A stretch of 64,000 bases of DNA from Streptococcus parapneumoniae (GTDB taxonomy: Bacteria > Bacillota > Bacilli > Lactobacillales > Streptococcaceae): contig NZ_AP026968.1 of the NCBI RefSeq assembly GCF_037076355.1, positions 636,501 through 700,500 of the forward strand, given 5' to 3'. Both the position numbers and the translations under genes were made by a program. This document shows positions 44,068-53,674 of this stretch, one piece after another (position 1 is the first letter of the stretch; each line of letters opens with the position of its first letter). A model generated the notes under the pieces. It had not been told where the DNA came from. It saw nothing but the letters and a program-made list of their open reading frames with translations, and did not search any database.

Positions 44068-44102
44068 AGAAATGTAAAGCGTTTTCATCTATAATATAAT
44101 TA
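44068..44102 (+). promoter_or_regulatory. msmK promoter region with a cre-like site
   Basis: TGTAAAGCGTTTTCA resembles the catabolite-responsive element bound by CcpA but has one extra base in the left half. TATAAT-like sequence follows. GGAGTTCACCTC precedes the gene. Confidence 0.4.
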
Positions 44103-44127
44103 TCAAAAGACAAAAGGAGTTCACCTC

Positions 44128-45258
44128 ATGGTAGAATTAAATCTTAAAAATATTTACAAAAAATATCCAAACAGCGAACACTATTCAGTTGAAGATTTCA
44201 ACTTGAACATCAAAGATAAAGAATTTATCGTTTTCGTAGGTCCTTCAGGATGTGGTAAATCAACTACACTCCGTATGATTGCTGGTCTTGAAGACATCAC
44301 AGAAGGTACTGCATCTATCGATGGCGTGGTTGTCAACGACGTAGCTCCAAAAGACCGTGACATCGCCATGGTATTCCAAAACTACGCTCTTTACCCACAC
44401 ATGACTGTTTATGACAACATGGCTTTCGGTTTGAAATTGCGTAAATACAGCAAAGAAGACATCGACAAACGTGTGCAAGAAGCAGCTGAAATTCTTGGAT
44501 TGAAAGAATTTTTGGAACGTAAACCAGCTGACCTTTCAGGTGGTCAACGTCAACGTGTTGCCATGGGTCGTGCCATCGTCCGTGATGCAAAAGTATTCTT
44601 GATGGACGAACCTTTGTCAAACTTGGATGCTAAACTTCGTGTATCAATGCGTGCTGAGATTGCGAAAATCCACCGTCGTATCGGAGCTACTACTATCTAC
44701 GTAACTCACGACCAAACAGAAGCGATGACACTTGCAGACCGTATCGTTATCATGTCAGCAACTAAGAACCCTGCTGGTACAGGTACTATCGGACGTGTTG
44801 AACAAATCGGTACTCCTCAAGAAGTTTACAAAAACCCAGTTAATAAATTCGTAGCAGGATTCATCGGAAGCCCAGCTATGAACTTCATCAATGTGAAATT
44901 GGTTGGAAGTGAAATTATTTCTGATGGTTTCCGTTTGAAAGTTCCAGAAGGTGCTTTGAAAGTTCTTCGTGAAAAAGGCTACGAAGGTAAAGAATTGATC
45001 TTCGGTATTCGTCCAGAAGACGTGAATGCAGAACCTGCTTTCCTTGAAACATTCCCAGACTGTGTTGTAAAAGCGACTATCTCTGTATCAGAACTGCTTG
45101 GTTCAGAATCTCACCTTTACTGCCAAGTTGGTAAAGATGAATTTGTTGCAAAAGTTGATGCTCGTGACTACTTGCAAACAGGTGCAACAGTTGAACTTGG
45201 ATTTGACTTGAACAAAGCACACTTCTTTGATGTAGAAACTGAAAAAACAGTCTACTAA
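44128..45258 (+). CDS. msmK: Multi-sugar ABC transporter ATPase
   Basis: A 376-residue ATPase of the MalK/MsmK type that energises several carbohydrate importers in streptococci. Walker A is GPSGCGKST near 37, signature [10 protein letters not shown] near 135, Walker [14 protein letters not shown] and switch His VTHDQTEA. The C-terminal OB-fold regulatory domain is residues 240-376. No permease genes adjoin it, consistent with a shared ATPase serving transporters elsewhere. Codon usage is strongly biased, as in highly expressed genes. Confidence 0.95.
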   Translation: MVELNLKNIYKKYPNSEHYSVEDFNLNIKDKEFIVFVGPSGCGKSTTLRMIAGLEDITEGTASIDGVVVNDVAPKDRDIAMVFQNYALYPHMTVYDNMAFGLKLRKYSKEDIDKRVQEAAEILGLKEFLERKPADLSGGQRQRVAMGRAIVRDAKVFLMDEPLSNLDAKLRVSMRAEIAKIHRRIGATTIYVTHDQTEAMTLADRIVIMSATKNPAGTGTIGRVEQIGTPQEVYKNPVNKFVAGFIGSPAMNFINVKLVGSEIISDGFRLKVPEGALKVLREKGYEGKELIFGIRPEDVNAEPAFLETFPDCVVKATISVSELLGSESHLYCQVGKDEFVAKVDARDYLQTGATVELGFDLNKAHFFDVETEKTVY

Positions 45259-45287
45259 AATAAATAAAATTCAAAGCACTACAAGAA

Positions 45288-45364
45288 AAGATATCTCTTT
45301 ATCAATTGTAGTGGAGAGATATCAGTTAATCTAAGGAGAGAAACAAAATGCTTCTCTCCTTTTT
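45288..45364 (+). terminator. Tandem hairpins after msmK
   Basis: GATATCTCT/AGAGATATC (45288-45322) and then AGGAGAGAA/TTCTCTCCT (45334-45360) with a T-tract, the second being a good intrinsic terminator. Confidence 0.75.
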
Positions 45365-45530
45365 GCTAGGGAAGTCATATTATGCATCTATCTTGTGATA
45401 CCCTTTGAATAAAAATGGTCATCTTATTTGCCTTATAGGGTGACTAGCAGATGAAATATTGTTTTCTCTTTCTTCTTTACTAGAAAGTATGGTATAATAG
45501 AGAGTAAAAAACTTTGAAAGAAAGAAAAAG

Positions 45531-46043
45531 ATGAATTTAAAAGATTACATTGCAACAATTGAAAATTATCCAAAGGAAGGGATTACCTTCCGTGATATCA
45601 GTCCTTTGATGGCTGATGGAAATGCATATAGCTACGCTGTTCGTGAAATTGTTCAGTATGCTACTGACAAGAAAATAGACATGATTGTAGGGCCTGAGGC
45701 TCGTGGATTTATCGTGGGCTGTCCAGTTGCCTTTGAGTTGGGAATTGGTTTTGCCCCTGTTCGTAAGCCAGGTAAATTACCACGTGAAGTCATTTCTGCT
45801 GACTATGAAAAAGAGTACGGTGTTGATACCTTGACTATGCATGCGGATGCCATCAAGCCAGGTCAACGTGTTCTTATTGTAGATGACCTCTTGGCAACAG
45901 GTGGAACTGTTAAGGCAACCATCGAGATGATTGAAAAACTTGGTGGTGTTGTAGCAGGTTGTGCCTTCCTTGTTGAATTGGATGAATTGAACGGCCGTGA
46001 AAAAATCGGTGACTACGATTACAAAGTTTTGATGCATTATTAA
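45531..46043 (+). CDS. apt: Adenine phosphoribosyltransferase
   Basis: A 170-residue salvage enzyme making AMP from adenine and [15 protein letters not shown] is near the N-terminus, [14 protein letters not shown] in the middle, and the PRPP-binding loop [17 protein letters not shown] near 120. It is full length. TATAAT at about 45493-45498 and GAAAGAAAAAG before the ATG are visible. It is monocistronic, with a terminator at 46047-46069. Confidence 0.96.
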   Translation: MNLKDYIATIENYPKEGITFRDISPLMADGNAYSYAVREIVQYATDKKIDMIVGPEARGFIVGCPVAFELGIGFAPVRKPGKLPREVISADYEKEYGVDTLTMHADAIKPGQRVLIVDDLLATGGTVKATIEMIEKLGGVVAGCAFLVELDELNGREKIGDYDYKVLMHY

Positions 46044-46046
46044 TGA

Positions 46047-46069
46047 AAAACAGTCCCTAGGGCTGTTTT
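46047..46069 (+). terminator. Terminator of apt
   Basis: AAAACAG-TCCCTAGGGC-TGTTTT hairpin followed by TCTC; short T-tract within the stem. Confidence 0.65.
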
Positions 46070-46116
46070 CTCTACATTAGGATATAAAAATAGACTATAG
46101 CTAGTTAGAGAAAAAC

Positions 46117-46150
46117 TATAATTGAAAACTATATCTTCTTGCAGTATAAT
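46117..46150 (+). promoter_or_regulatory. metA promoter with an overlapping MET-box
   Basis: TATAATTGAAAACTATA (46117-46133) differs at one arm position from the streptococcal MET-box TATAGTT-N3-AACTATA recognised by MtaR/MetR-type LysR regulators. It overlaps the -35 TTGAAA (46122-46127); the -10 TATAAT is 46145-46150, spacer 17. Confidence 0.6.
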
Positions 46151-46225
46151 AAAAGGACTAAGTGTTTGAGATTTGGCTTCAAACATATGCAATGATTCCT
46201 GAAAGAATACAGTTAGGAGAGGGTT

Positions 46226-47170
46226 ATGCCGATTCGAATTGATAAAAAATTGCCAGCTGTTGAGATTTTACGGACAGAGAACATCTTTGTCATGGATGAT
46301 CAACGTGCTGCTCACCAAGATATTCGTCCTTTGAAGATTTTAATTTTAAATCTCATGCCACAGAAAATGGTCACAGAAACCCAGTTGTTACGCCACTTGG
46401 CTAATACCCCCCTACAACTGGATATTGATTTTCTCTATATGGAGAGCCACCGTTCTAAGACAACTCGTTCAGAGCACATGGAGACCTTTTATAAAACTTT
46501 TCCTGAAGTCAAGGATGAGTATTTTGATGGGATGATTATCACGGGTGCTCCAGTTGAACATTTACCATTTGAGGAAGTGGACTATTGGGAGGAATTTAGC
46601 CAGGTGCTTGAGTGGTCCAAGACTCATGTCTATTCGACGCTTCATATCTGTTGGGGGGCTCAGGCTGGGCTCTACCTACGCTATGGGGTAGAAAAATACC
46701 AGATGGACAGTAAGTTATCAGGTATTTATCCTCAGGATGCTTTAAAAGAAGGGCACCTTCTTTTTAGAGGCTTTGACGATAGCTATGTATCCCCTCATTC
46801 ACGGCACACGGAGATTTCTAAGGAAGAAGTCTTAAACAAAACCAATCTCGAGATTTTATCAGAAGGGCCACAGGTTGGGGTTTCGATTTTGGCCAGTCGT
46901 GATTTACGAGAAATTTATAGTTTTGGGCATTTGGAATATGACCGTGATACCTTGGCAAAAGAGTATTTTAGGGATCGTGATGCAGGTTTAGATCCTCATA
47001 TTCCAGAAAATTATTTTAAGGATGATGATGTTAATCAGACGCCTTGTCTTTGTTGGTCTTCATCGGCAGCCCTCTTTTTCAGTAACTGGGTGAACTATGC
47101 GGTCTATCAGGAAACTCCTTTTGACTGGAGAAAAATAGAAGATGATGCATCCGCATTTGGATATTTATAA
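46226..47170 (+). CDS. metA: Homoserine O-acyltransferase (MetA family)
   Basis: A 314-residue class I amidotransferase-like enzyme that activates homoserine for methionine synthesis. [19 protein letters not shown] near 36 and [19 protein letters not shown] with the catalytic Cys near 142 are typical, with His and Glu in [11 protein letters not shown]. The residue after ICWGAQA that sets acetyl versus succinyl donor choice was not resolved, so the acyl donor is left open. It stands before dnaD with an 8-base gap. Confidence 0.93.
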   Translation: MPIRIDKKLPAVEILRTENIFVMDDQRAAHQDIRPLKILILNLMPQKMVTETQLLRHLANTPLQLDIDFLYMESHRSKTTRSEHMETFYKTFPEVKDEYFDGMIITGAPVEHLPFEEVDYWEEFSQVLEWSKTHVYSTLHICWGAQAGLYLRYGVEKYQMDSKLSGIYPQDALKEGHLLFRGFDDSYVSPHSRHTEISKEEVLNKTNLEILSEGPQVGVSILASRDLREIYSFGHLEYDRDTLAKEYFRDRDAGLDPHIPENYFKDDDVNQTPCLCWSSSAALFFSNWVNYAVYQETPFDWRKIEDDASAFGYL

Positions 47171-47178
47171 GAGGAATT

Positions 47179-47856
47179 ATGACATATTTAGACGCTTTTA
47201 AATCAGGGAACTTGGTTTTACCGAGTACCCTGCTCTTGCATTTTAAGGAACTCTTTCCTTCCAGCGATGATTTTCTGGTCTGGCAATTTTTCTATTTGCA
47301 AAATACGACAGGCTTGGAAGAAATGTCGCCAAGCCAGATTGCTGACAGGATTGGCAAGGAAATTTCGGATGTCAACCAGTCCATTTCTAATCTGACGGAG
47401 AGGGGACTTCTCCAGTATCGAACGATTGAATTGAATGGTGAAATTGAATTGCTTTTTGATGCTAGTTTGGCTTTGGAACGTCTGGATGACTTGCTTGGAG
47501 TCGCTCATTCAAGTTCAGACCAGTTGACACCTCAAAATCAGCTCAAGGATTTGGTAGAAACCTTCCAGCAGGAATTAGGACGCTTGTTGACACCTTTTGA
47601 AATTGAAGATTTGACTAAGACCCTAAAAGAAGATGGAACCAGTGCTGACTTGATTAAGGAAGCTCTTCGTGAAGCTGTTTTGAATGGAAAAGCAAACTGG
47701 AAGTACATTCAGGCGATTTTGAGAAACTGGCGCCATGAAGGTATCAAGAGTGTGGCTCAAATCGAGGCTAAGCGGGCAGAGAGAGAAGCAAGCAATCCTC
47801 AGTTGACACAGGTATCCGCAGATTTTAGAACTGCTATGGATCTCTGGAAGGATTAA
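47179..47856 (+). CDS. dnaD: DnaD-family primosome protein
   Basis: A 225-residue replication initiation protein that helps load the helicase at the origin and at restarted forks. The N-terminal winged helix is residues 1-95 (MSPSQIADRIGKEISDVNQSISNLTERGL region). The C-terminal DnaD domain (about 125-200) has GRLLTPFEIEDLTKTL and the WKYIQAILRNWRHEGI motif. It starts eight bases after metA and may share its transcript. Confidence 0.92.
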   Translation: MTYLDAFKSGNLVLPSTLLLHFKELFPSSDDFLVWQFFYLQNTTGLEEMSPSQIADRIGKEISDVNQSISNLTERGLLQYRTIELNGEIELLFDASLALERLDDLLGVAHSSSDQLTPQNQLKDLVETFQQELGRLLTPFEIEDLTKTLKEDGTSADLIKEALREAVLNGKANWKYIQAILRNWRHEGIKSVAQIEAKRAEREASNPQLTQVSADFRTAMDLWKD

Positions 47857-47953
47857 TCCATGTAAGCAGACTTGAAATCCGAGTAAGATTTGCAAGCTGT
47901 GTCTAATTGTGATAAAATAAATAGAAAATAAATTGAAAAAAGAGGTATGTGAA

Positions 47954-48712
47954 ATGTCACGTAAACCATTTATCGCTGGTAACTGGAAAATGAACAAAAA
48001 TCCAGAAGAAGCTAAAGCATTCGTTGAAGCAGTTGCGTCAAAACTTCCTTCATCAGACCTTGTTGAAGCAGGTATCGCAGCTCCAGCTCTTGATTTGACA
48101 ACTGTTCTTGCTGCTGCTAAAGGTTCAAACCTTAAAGTTGCTGCTCAAAACTGCTACTTTGAAAATGCAGGTGCTTTCACTGGTGAAACTAGCCCACAAG
48201 TTTTGAAAGAAATCGGTACTGACTACGTTGTTATCGGTCACTCAGAACGCCGTGACTACTTCCATGAAACTGACGAAGATATCAACAAAAAAGCAAAAGC
48301 AATCTTTGCAAACGGTATGCTTCCAATCATCTGTTGTGGTGAGTCACTTGAAACTTACGAAGCTGGTAAAGCTGCTGAATTTGTAGGTGCTCAAGTATCT
48401 GCTGCATTGGCTGGATTGACTGCTGAACAAGTTGCTGCATCAGTTATCGCTTATGAGCCAATCTGGGCTATCGGTACTGGTAAATCAGCTTCACAAGACG
48501 ATGCACAAAAAATGTGTAAAGTTGTTCGTGACGTTGTAGCTGCTGACTTCGGTCAAGAAGTTGCGGACAAAGTTCGTGTTCAATACGGTGGTTCTGTTAA
48601 ACCTGAGAACGTTACTTCATACATGGCTTGTCCAGACGTTGACGGTGCCCTTGTAGGTGGTGCGTCACTTGAAGCTGAAAGCTTCTTGGCTTTGCTTGAC
48701 TTTGTAAAATAA
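47954..48712 (+). CDS. tpiA: Triosephosphate isomerase
   Basis: A 252-residue glycolytic enzyme, normal length, interconverting DHAP and GAP. The catalytic residues are Lys in GNWKMNKN, His in VIGHSERR near 97 and Glu in [15 protein letters not shown] near 168. Strong codon bias indicates high expression. The frame is open from 47933, but GAGGT lies seven bases before the ATG at 47954, which gives the family start [12 protein letters not shown]. Confidence 0.98.
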   Translation: MSRKPFIAGNWKMNKNPEEAKAFVEAVASKLPSSDLVEAGIAAPALDLTTVLAAAKGSNLKVAAQNCYFENAGAFTGETSPQVLKEIGTDYVVIGHSERRDYFHETDEDINKKAKAIFANGMLPIICCGESLETYEAGKAAEFVGAQVSAALAGLTAEQVAASVIAYEPIWAIGTGKSASQDDAQKMCKVVRDVVAADFGQEVADKVRVQYGGSVKPENVTSYMACPDVDGALVGGASLEAESFLALLDFVK

Positions 48713-48730
48713 TCAGTAGCAAAAGCTAGG

Positions 48731-48764
48731 TGGAACAGCATTCAGGTGCCTGTTCCATTTTTTA
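48731..48764 (+). terminator. Terminator of tpiA
   Basis: TGGAACA (48731-48737) pairs with TGTTCCA (48751-48757), then TTTTTTA. It lies 15 bases before the lytC start. Confidence 0.85.
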
Positions 48765-48778
48765 TAGGAGAGGAAAGA

Positions 48779-50236
48779 TTGAAAACAAAAATTGTATGTA
48801 TAGGGCTAGCAAGTCTCTGCTTACTTGGCGCAAGAGTTTCAGGAATTGCGGCAGATGAAACAAGTGGAAGCACAGTTTCAGAAAAATCTAGTCTATCAAC
48901 AGGGACTTCATCAACTAGTAGCAATGAACAGAGAAACAGTGTCTCTGCCCACTGGGATGGGGATTATTATGTAAAGGCTGATGGTTCTAAAGCTCAAAGT
49001 GAATGGATTTTTGACAACTACTACAAGGCTTGGTTTTATATTAATTCAGATGGTCGTTACACGCAGAATGAATGGCATGGAAATTACTACCTGAAATCAG
49101 GTGGCTATATGGCCCAAAACGAGTGGATCTATGACAGTAATTACAAGAGTTGGTTTTATCTTAAGTCAGATGGGGCTTATGCTCATCAAGAATGGCAATT
49201 GATTGGAAATAAGTGGTATTACTTCAAGAAGTGGGGTTACATGGCTAAAAGCCAATGGCAAGGAAGTTATTTCTTGAATGGTCAAGGTGCCATGATGCAA
49301 AATGAATGGCTTTATGATCCGGCTTATTCTGCTTATTTTTATCTAAAATCCGATGGAACTTATGCCAACCAAGAGTGGCAAAAAGTGGGCGGCAAATGGT
49401 ACTATTTCAAGAAGTGGGGCTATATGGCGCGGAATGAGTGGCAAGGCAACTACTATTTGACTGGAAGTGGTGCCATGGCGACTGATGAAGTGATTATGGA
49501 TGGTGCTCGCTATATCTTTGCGGCTTCTGGTGAGCTCAAAGAAAAGAAAGATTTGAATGTCGGCTGGGTTCACAGAGATGGTAAACGCTATTTCTTTAAT
49601 AATAGAGAAGAGCAAGTGGGAACCGAACATGCTAAGAAAGTTATTGATATTAGTGAGCACAATGGTCGTATCAATGATTGGAAAAAGGTTATTGATGAGA
49701 ACGAGGTGGATGGTGTCATTGTTCGTCTAGGTTATAGCGGTAAAGAAGACAAGGAATTGGCGCATAACATTAAGGAGTTAAACCGTCTGGGAATTCCTTA
49801 TGGTGTCTATCTCTATACCTATGCTGAAAATGAGACCGATGCTGAGAATGACGCTGAACAGACCATTGAACTTCTGAAGAAATACAATATGAACTTGTCT
49901 TACCCTATCTACTATGATGTTGAGAACTGGGAGTATGTGAATAAAAGTAAGCGTGCTCCGAGTGATACAGGTACTTGGGTTAAGATTATCAACAAGTACA
50001 TGGAGACGATGAAGCAGGCGGGCTATCAAAATGTGTATGTCTATAGCTATCGTAGTTTATTACAGACGCGTTTAAAACACCCAGATATTTTAAAACATGT
50101 AAACTGGGTAGCGGCCTATACCAATGCTTTAGAATGGGAAAATCCTCATTATTCAGGAGAAAAAGGTTGGCAGTATACCTCTTCTGAATACATGAAAGGA
50201 ATTCGTGGTCGTGTTGACGTCAGCGTTTGGTATTAA
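48779..50236 (+). CDS. lytC: Choline-binding lysozyme LytC (GH25 muramidase)
   Basis: A 485-residue secreted autolysin. The signal peptide is about residues 1-24 (KIVCIGLASLCLLGARVSGIA region). A Ser/Thr linker follows, then about eleven choline-binding repeats (residues 55-275; GYMAQNEWIYD, KWYYFKKWGYM), which hold it on teichoic acid. The C-terminal GH25 domain has VIDISEHNG, VIVRLGYSG and the catalytic YYDVENW. TTG at 48779 was chosen because GGAGAGG lies just before it; GTG at 48746 is in frame but sits in the tpiA terminator. Confidence 0.93.
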   Translation: MKTKIVCIGLASLCLLGARVSGIAADETSGSTVSEKSSLSTGTSSTSSNEQRNSVSAHWDGDYYVKADGSKAQSEWIFDNYYKAWFYINSDGRYTQNEWHGNYYLKSGGYMAQNEWIYDSNYKSWFYLKSDGAYAHQEWQLIGNKWYYFKKWGYMAKSQWQGSYFLNGQGAMMQNEWLYDPAYSAYFYLKSDGTYANQEWQKVGGKWYYFKKWGYMARNEWQGNYYLTGSGAMATDEVIMDGARYIFAASGELKEKKDLNVGWVHRDGKRYFFNNREEQVGTEHAKKVIDISEHNGRINDWKKVIDENEVDGVIVRLGYSGKEDKELAHNIKELNRLGIPYGVYLYTYAENETDAENDAEQTIELLKKYNMNLSYPIYYDVENWEYVNKSKRAPSDTGTWVKIINKYMETMKQAGYQNVYVYSYRSLLQTRLKHPDILKHVNWVAAYTNALEWENPHYSGEKGWQYTSSEYMKGIRGRVDVSVWY

Positions 50237-50249
50237 GATATAAGTTTGA

Positions 50250-50286
50250 AAAAGGAGTGTGCAAGAAAATTGCATCCTCTTTTTCT
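50250..50286 (+). terminator. Terminator of lytC
   Basis: AAAGGAGTGTGCAA with TTGCATCCTCTTTT; imperfect stem followed by T-tract. Confidence 0.72.
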
Positions 50287-50389
50287 TTATTTTGTCGCAG
50301 TTAAGAGATGTGTAAGGGGACTGTGTTTTATTCTAAAGAATTCTTAAATTATCAGTCTATTGCAACTTTTCTCATGTGGGTCATTTGGC

Positions 50390-50422
50390 TTGCTATTGTC
50401 TTTCCTTAGTAGTATACTAAGG
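50390..50422 (+). promoter_or_regulatory. dpr promoter with a palindrome over the -10
   Basis: TTGCTA (50390-50395)-17-TATACT (50413-50418). CCTTAGTA-GTA-TACTAAGG (50404-50422) is a perfect 8-base dyad that includes the -10 element, a good operator position. The cognate regulator is not known. Confidence 0.6.
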
Positions 50423-50473
50423 TAGTAATCATTAAGAAGTGGTTACAAAAAATAATGAACGAGGTAAAATAAA

Positions 50474-50992
50474 ATGGTAGAATTGAAAAAAGAAGCAGTA
50501 AAAGATGTAACATCATTGACAAAAGCAGAGCCAGTAGCATTGGCAAAAACAAAGGAAGTCTTGAACCAAGCAGTTGCTGATTTGTATGTAGCTCATGTGG
50601 CTTTGCATCAAGTACACTGGTACATGCGTGGTCGTGGTTTCCTTGTATGGCATCCAAAAATGGATGAGTACATGGATGCTCTTGATGGTCACTTGGATGA
50701 AATCAGCGAACGTTTAATTACCCTTGGTGGCAAACCTTACTCAACTTTGACAGAATTCCTTCAACACAGTGAAATCGAAGAAGAAGAAGGAGAATTCCGT
50801 AACGTTGAAGAAAGCTTGGAACGTGTCCTTGAAATTTATCGTTACCTCATCACGCTTTTCCAAGAAGCTTTGGATGTGACAGATAAAGAAGGCGATGATG
50901 TAACCAATGATATCTTTGTTGGAGCTAAGGCTGACCTTGAAAAAACAGTCTGGATGCTTGCAGCAGAACTTGGACAAGCACCTGGTTTGTAA
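50474..50992 (+). CDS. dpr: Dps-like peroxide resistance protein
   Basis: A 172-residue ferritin-like protein that forms 12-mers, stores iron and protects DNA from peroxide; important in a catalase-negative, H2O2-producing streptococcus. The ferroxidase ligands are in [37 protein letters not shown] (His, His, Asp, Glu). The N-terminal 30 residues are Lys-rich and longer than in E. coli Dps. It is monocistronic, with a candidate operator in the promoter. Confidence 0.95.
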   Translation: MVELKKEAVKDVTSLTKAEPVALAKTKEVLNQAVADLYVAHVALHQVHWYMRGRGFLVWHPKMDEYMDALDGHLDEISERLITLGGKPYSTLTEFLQHSEIEEEEGEFRNVEESLERVLEIYRYLITLFQEALDVTDKEGDDVTNDIFVGAKADLEKTVWMLAAELGQAPGL

Positions 50993-51012
50993 GAAATAAT
51001 AGTAATATATAT

Positions 51013-51044
51013 AAATCTGTAGGAAATTTCTTACAGATTTTTTC
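51013..51044 (+). terminator. Terminator of dpr
   Basis: AAATCTGTA (51013-51021) pairs with TACAGATTT (51032-51040), followed by TTTT. Confidence 0.85.
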
Positions 51045-51122
51045 TATCTTATAAGCTATTCCAAACCAGTCTTTTTTCGAGTTTTTTGATAAAATAGTAC
51101 TATCAGTGAAAAGGATGGAAGC

Positions 51123-51629
51123 ATGACTAAGAAAATCGTAGCTATTTGGGCCCAGGATGAAGAGGGTGTGATTGGTAAGGACAATCGTCTGCCTTGGCAT
51201 TTGCCAGCAGAATTGCAACACTTTAAAGAAACAACTCTGAATCATGCTATCTTGATGGGGCGTGTGACCTTTGATGGAATAGGGCGTCGCTTGCTTCCCA
51301 AACGGGAGACCTTGATTTTGACTCGTAACCCAGAAGAAAAGATAGACGGGGTTGCTACTTTTTATGATGTTCAGTCTGTCTTGGACTGGTATCAGGCTCA
51401 AGATAAGAATCTTTATATTCTAGGTGGAAAGCAAATTTTTCAAGCTTTTGAACCCTACCTTGACGAAGTGATTGTGACTCACATTCATGCTCGGGTGGAA
51501 GGAGATACCTATTTCCCTGAAGAATTTGACTTGTCTCTTTTTGAGACAGTTTCAAGCAAATTCTATAGCAAAGATGAGAAAAATCCTTATGATTTTACCA
51601 TCCAATACCGCAAGAGAAAGGAAGTCTAA
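51123..51629 (+). CDS. folA: Dihydrofolate reductase, allele with Leu100
   Basis: A 168-residue reductase producing tetrahydrofolate, target of trimethoprim. [11 protein letters not shown] holds the catalytic region and [16 protein letters not shown] and [11 protein letters not shown] bind cofactor and drug. Residue 100 is Leu (NLYIL), where susceptible pneumococci have Ile; I100L is the well-known resistance change. Compared with the susceptible sequence as I remember it, there are also changes near residues 16, 20, 53, 81, 92, 94, 135 and 149, the pattern of a mosaic allele. The next small gene overlaps its stop. Confidence 0.95.
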   Translation: MTKKIVAIWAQDEEGVIGKDNRLPWHLPAELQHFKETTLNHAILMGRVTFDGIGRRLLPKRETLILTRNPEEKIDGVATFYDVQSVLDWYQAQDKNLYILGGKQIFQAFEPYLDEVIVTHIHARVEGDTYFPEEFDLSLFETVSSKFYSKDEKNPYDFTIQYRKRKEV

Positions 51630-51799
51630 TGGAACGTAGTATATTTGGTTTTTTCACAGCCATGCTGTGTTTGGTCTGCTTGCTTGCTGGCGCACAGGCT
51701 TTTCGTAAAAAGCGTTATGGACTTTCTATCCTCCTCTGGTTAAATGCCTTTACCAATTTGGTCAATAGTGTTCATGCCTTTTACATGACCTTATTTTAG
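51629..51799 (+). CDS. Small conserved membrane protein between folA and clpX
   Basis: A 56-residue protein. The ATG overlaps the folA stop as TAATG, so it is translationally coupled. Two hydrophobic segments (residues 6-24, FGFFTAMLCLVCLLAGAQA; residues 32-55, LSILLWLNAFTNLVNS and HAFYMTLF) are joined by a basic turn RKKRYG. As I remember, pneumococcal genomes carry a hypothetical gene here. Function unknown; the fixed position suggests it is real. Confidence 0.8.
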   Translation: MERSIFGFFTAMLCLVCLLAGAQAFRKKRYGLSILLWLNAFTNLVNSVHAFYMTLF

Positions 51800-51835
51800 A
51801 TAGAATGATAGTATAGAATAGAACGGAAGGAAATC

Positions 51836-53068
51836 ATGCCTACAACTAGGAATAATGATATGATGGTTTATTGCTCATTTTGTGGCAAAAGCCAAGAAGA
51901 AGTACAAAAAATAATCGCAGGCAACAACGCCTTTATCTGTAATGAATGTGTGGAGTTGGCCCAGGAAATCATTCGAGAAGAATTGGTTGAGGAAGTCTTG
52001 GCAGACTTGTCTGAGGTGCCAAAACCAATTGAACTCCTCCATATCTTGAACCACTATGTAATTGGTCAAGATCGTGCCAAGCGTGCCTTGGCAGTGGCAG
52101 TTTACAACCACTACAAACGCATCAATTTCCACGATACGCGAGAAGAGTCAGAAGACGTAGATTTGCAGAAATCAAACATCTTGATGATTGGTCCAACTGG
52201 TTCAGGGAAAACTTTCCTTGCCCAGACCTTGGCTAAGAGCTTGAATGTGCCTTTTGCTATTGCGGATGCGACAGCTCTGACGGAGGCTGGTTATGTGGGT
52301 GAGGACGTGGAAAATATCCTCCTTAAACTCTTGCAGGCTGCTGACTTTAACATTGAACGTGCAGAGCGTGGCATTATCTACGTGGATGAAATTGACAAGA
52401 TTGCCAAGAAGAGCGAAAACGTGTCTATCACACGTGATGTTTCTGGTGAAGGGGTGCAACAAGCTCTTCTCAAGATTATAGAGGGAACAATTGCAAGCGT
52501 GCCGCCTCAAGGTGGACGCAAACATCCGCAACAAGAGATGATTCAAGTGGATACTAAAAATATCCTCTTCATCGTGGGTGGTGCCTTTGATGGCATTGAA
52601 GAAATTGTCAAACAACGTCTGGGAGAAAAAGTCATCGGATTTGGTCAAAATAATAAAGCGATTGATGAAAATAGCTCTTACATGCAAGAAATCATCGCAG
52701 AAGATATTCAAAAATTCGGGATTATTCCAGAATTGATTGGACGCTTGCCTGTCTTTGCTGCTCTTGAGCAATTGACGGTCGATGACTTGGTTCGTATCTT
52801 GAAAGAGCCAAGAAATGCCTTGGTCAAACAATACCAAACCTTGTTATCTTATGACGACGTTGAGTTGGAATTTGACGACGAAGCCCTTCAAGAAATTGCC
52901 AATAAGGCCATCGAACGGAAGACAGGGGCGCGTGGTCTTCGCTCCATCATCGAGGAAACCATGCTGGACGTTATGTTTGAAGTACCGAGTCAGGAAAATG
53001 TGAAATTGGTCCGCATCACTAAAGAAGCTGTCGATGGAACGGATAAACCAATCCTAGAAACAGCCTAG
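51836..53068 (+). CDS. clpX: ATP-dependent Clp protease ATP-binding subunit ClpX
   Basis: A 410-residue AAA+ unfoldase feeding substrates to ClpP. The N-terminal zinc domain is CSFCGK and CNEC (residues 13-38). Walker A is GPTGSGKT near 120, Walker [12 protein letters not shown] near 180, the pore loop GYVGED, RKHPQQE, and the ClpP-binding loop near IGFGQNNKA. Sensor 2 is in [23 protein letters not shown] precedes the ATG. engB follows within eight bases, the usual order. Confidence 0.97.
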   Translation: MPTTRNNDMMVYCSFCGKSQEEVQKIIAGNNAFICNECVELAQEIIREELVEEVLADLSEVPKPIELLHILNHYVIGQDRAKRALAVAVYNHYKRINFHDTREESEDVDLQKSNILMIGPTGSGKTFLAQTLAKSLNVPFAIADATALTEAGYVGEDVENILLKLLQAADFNIERAERGIIYVDEIDKIAKKSENVSITRDVSGEGVQQALLKIIEGTIASVPPQGGRKHPQQEMIQVDTKNILFIVGGAFDGIEEIVKQRLGEKVIGFGQNNKAIDENSSYMQEIIAEDIQKFGIIPELIGRLPVFAALEQLTVDDLVRILKEPRNALVKQYQTLLSYDDVELEFDDEALQEIANKAIERKTGARGLRSIIEETMLDVMFEVPSQENVKLVRITKEAVDGTDKPILETA

Positions 53069-53076
53069 AGGTGACT

Positions 53077-53664
53077 ATGGAACTGAATACACATAATGCT
53101 GAAATCTTGCTCAGTGCGGCGAATAAATCCCACTACCCACAGGATGAACTGCCAGAGATTGCCCTAGCAGGGCGTTCCAATGTTGGTAAGTCTAGCTTTA
53201 TCAACACTATGTTGAATCGTAAGAATCTAGCCCGAACATCAGGTAAACCTGGTAAAACCCAGCTTCTTAACTTCTTTAACATTGACGACAAGATGCGCTT
53301 TGTGGATGTGCCTGGTTATGGTTATGCCCGCGTTTCCAAAAAGGAACGTGAAAAGTGGGGGCGTATGATTGAGGAGTATCTGACAACTCGAGAAAATCTC
53401 CGTGCGGTAGTCAGTTTAGTTGACCTTCGTCATGACCCGTCAGCAGATGATGTGCAGATGTACGAATTTCTCAAGTACTATGAGATTCCGGTCATCATCG
53501 TTGCGACCAAGGCAGACAAGATTCCACGTGGTAAATGGAACAAGCACGAATCAGCAATCAAAAAGAAATTAAACTTTGACCCAAGTGACGACTTCATCCT
53601 CTTTTCATCTGTCAGCAAGGCAGGGATGGATGAGGCTTGGGATGCAATCTTAGAAAAATTGTGA
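53077..53664 (+). CDS. engB: Ribosome biogenesis GTP-binding protein EngB/YsxC
   Basis: A 195-residue essential GTPase for 50S subunit assembly. G1 is [10 protein letters not shown] near 30, G2 around [10 protein letters not shown]3 DVPGYG, G4 ATKADK and G5 SSVSK. The length is typical. GTG 53071 is in frame, but AGAGG lies five bases before the ATG at 53077, which gives [11 protein letters not shown]. It forms an operon with clpX. Confidence 0.96.
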   Translation: MELNTHNAEILLSAANKSHYPQDELPEIALAGRSNVGKSSFINTMLNRKNLARTSGKPGKTQLLNFFNIDDKMRFVDVPGYGYARVSKKEREKWGRMIEEYLTTRENLRAVVSLVDLRHDPSADDVQMYEFLKYYEIPVIIVATKADKIPRGKWNKHESAIKKKLNFDPSDDFILFSSVSKAGMDEAWDAILEKL

Positions 53665-53674
53665 GGAAAAGAAA

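Noticed and set aside
44068..44084. Perfect CcpA cre site before msmK
   Set aside because: The left half has one extra base, so it is listed only as cre-like.
48746..48778. Upstream GTG start for lytC
   Set aside because: Lies in the loop of the tpiA terminator and adds residues (MPVPFFIGEER) that spoil the signal peptide.
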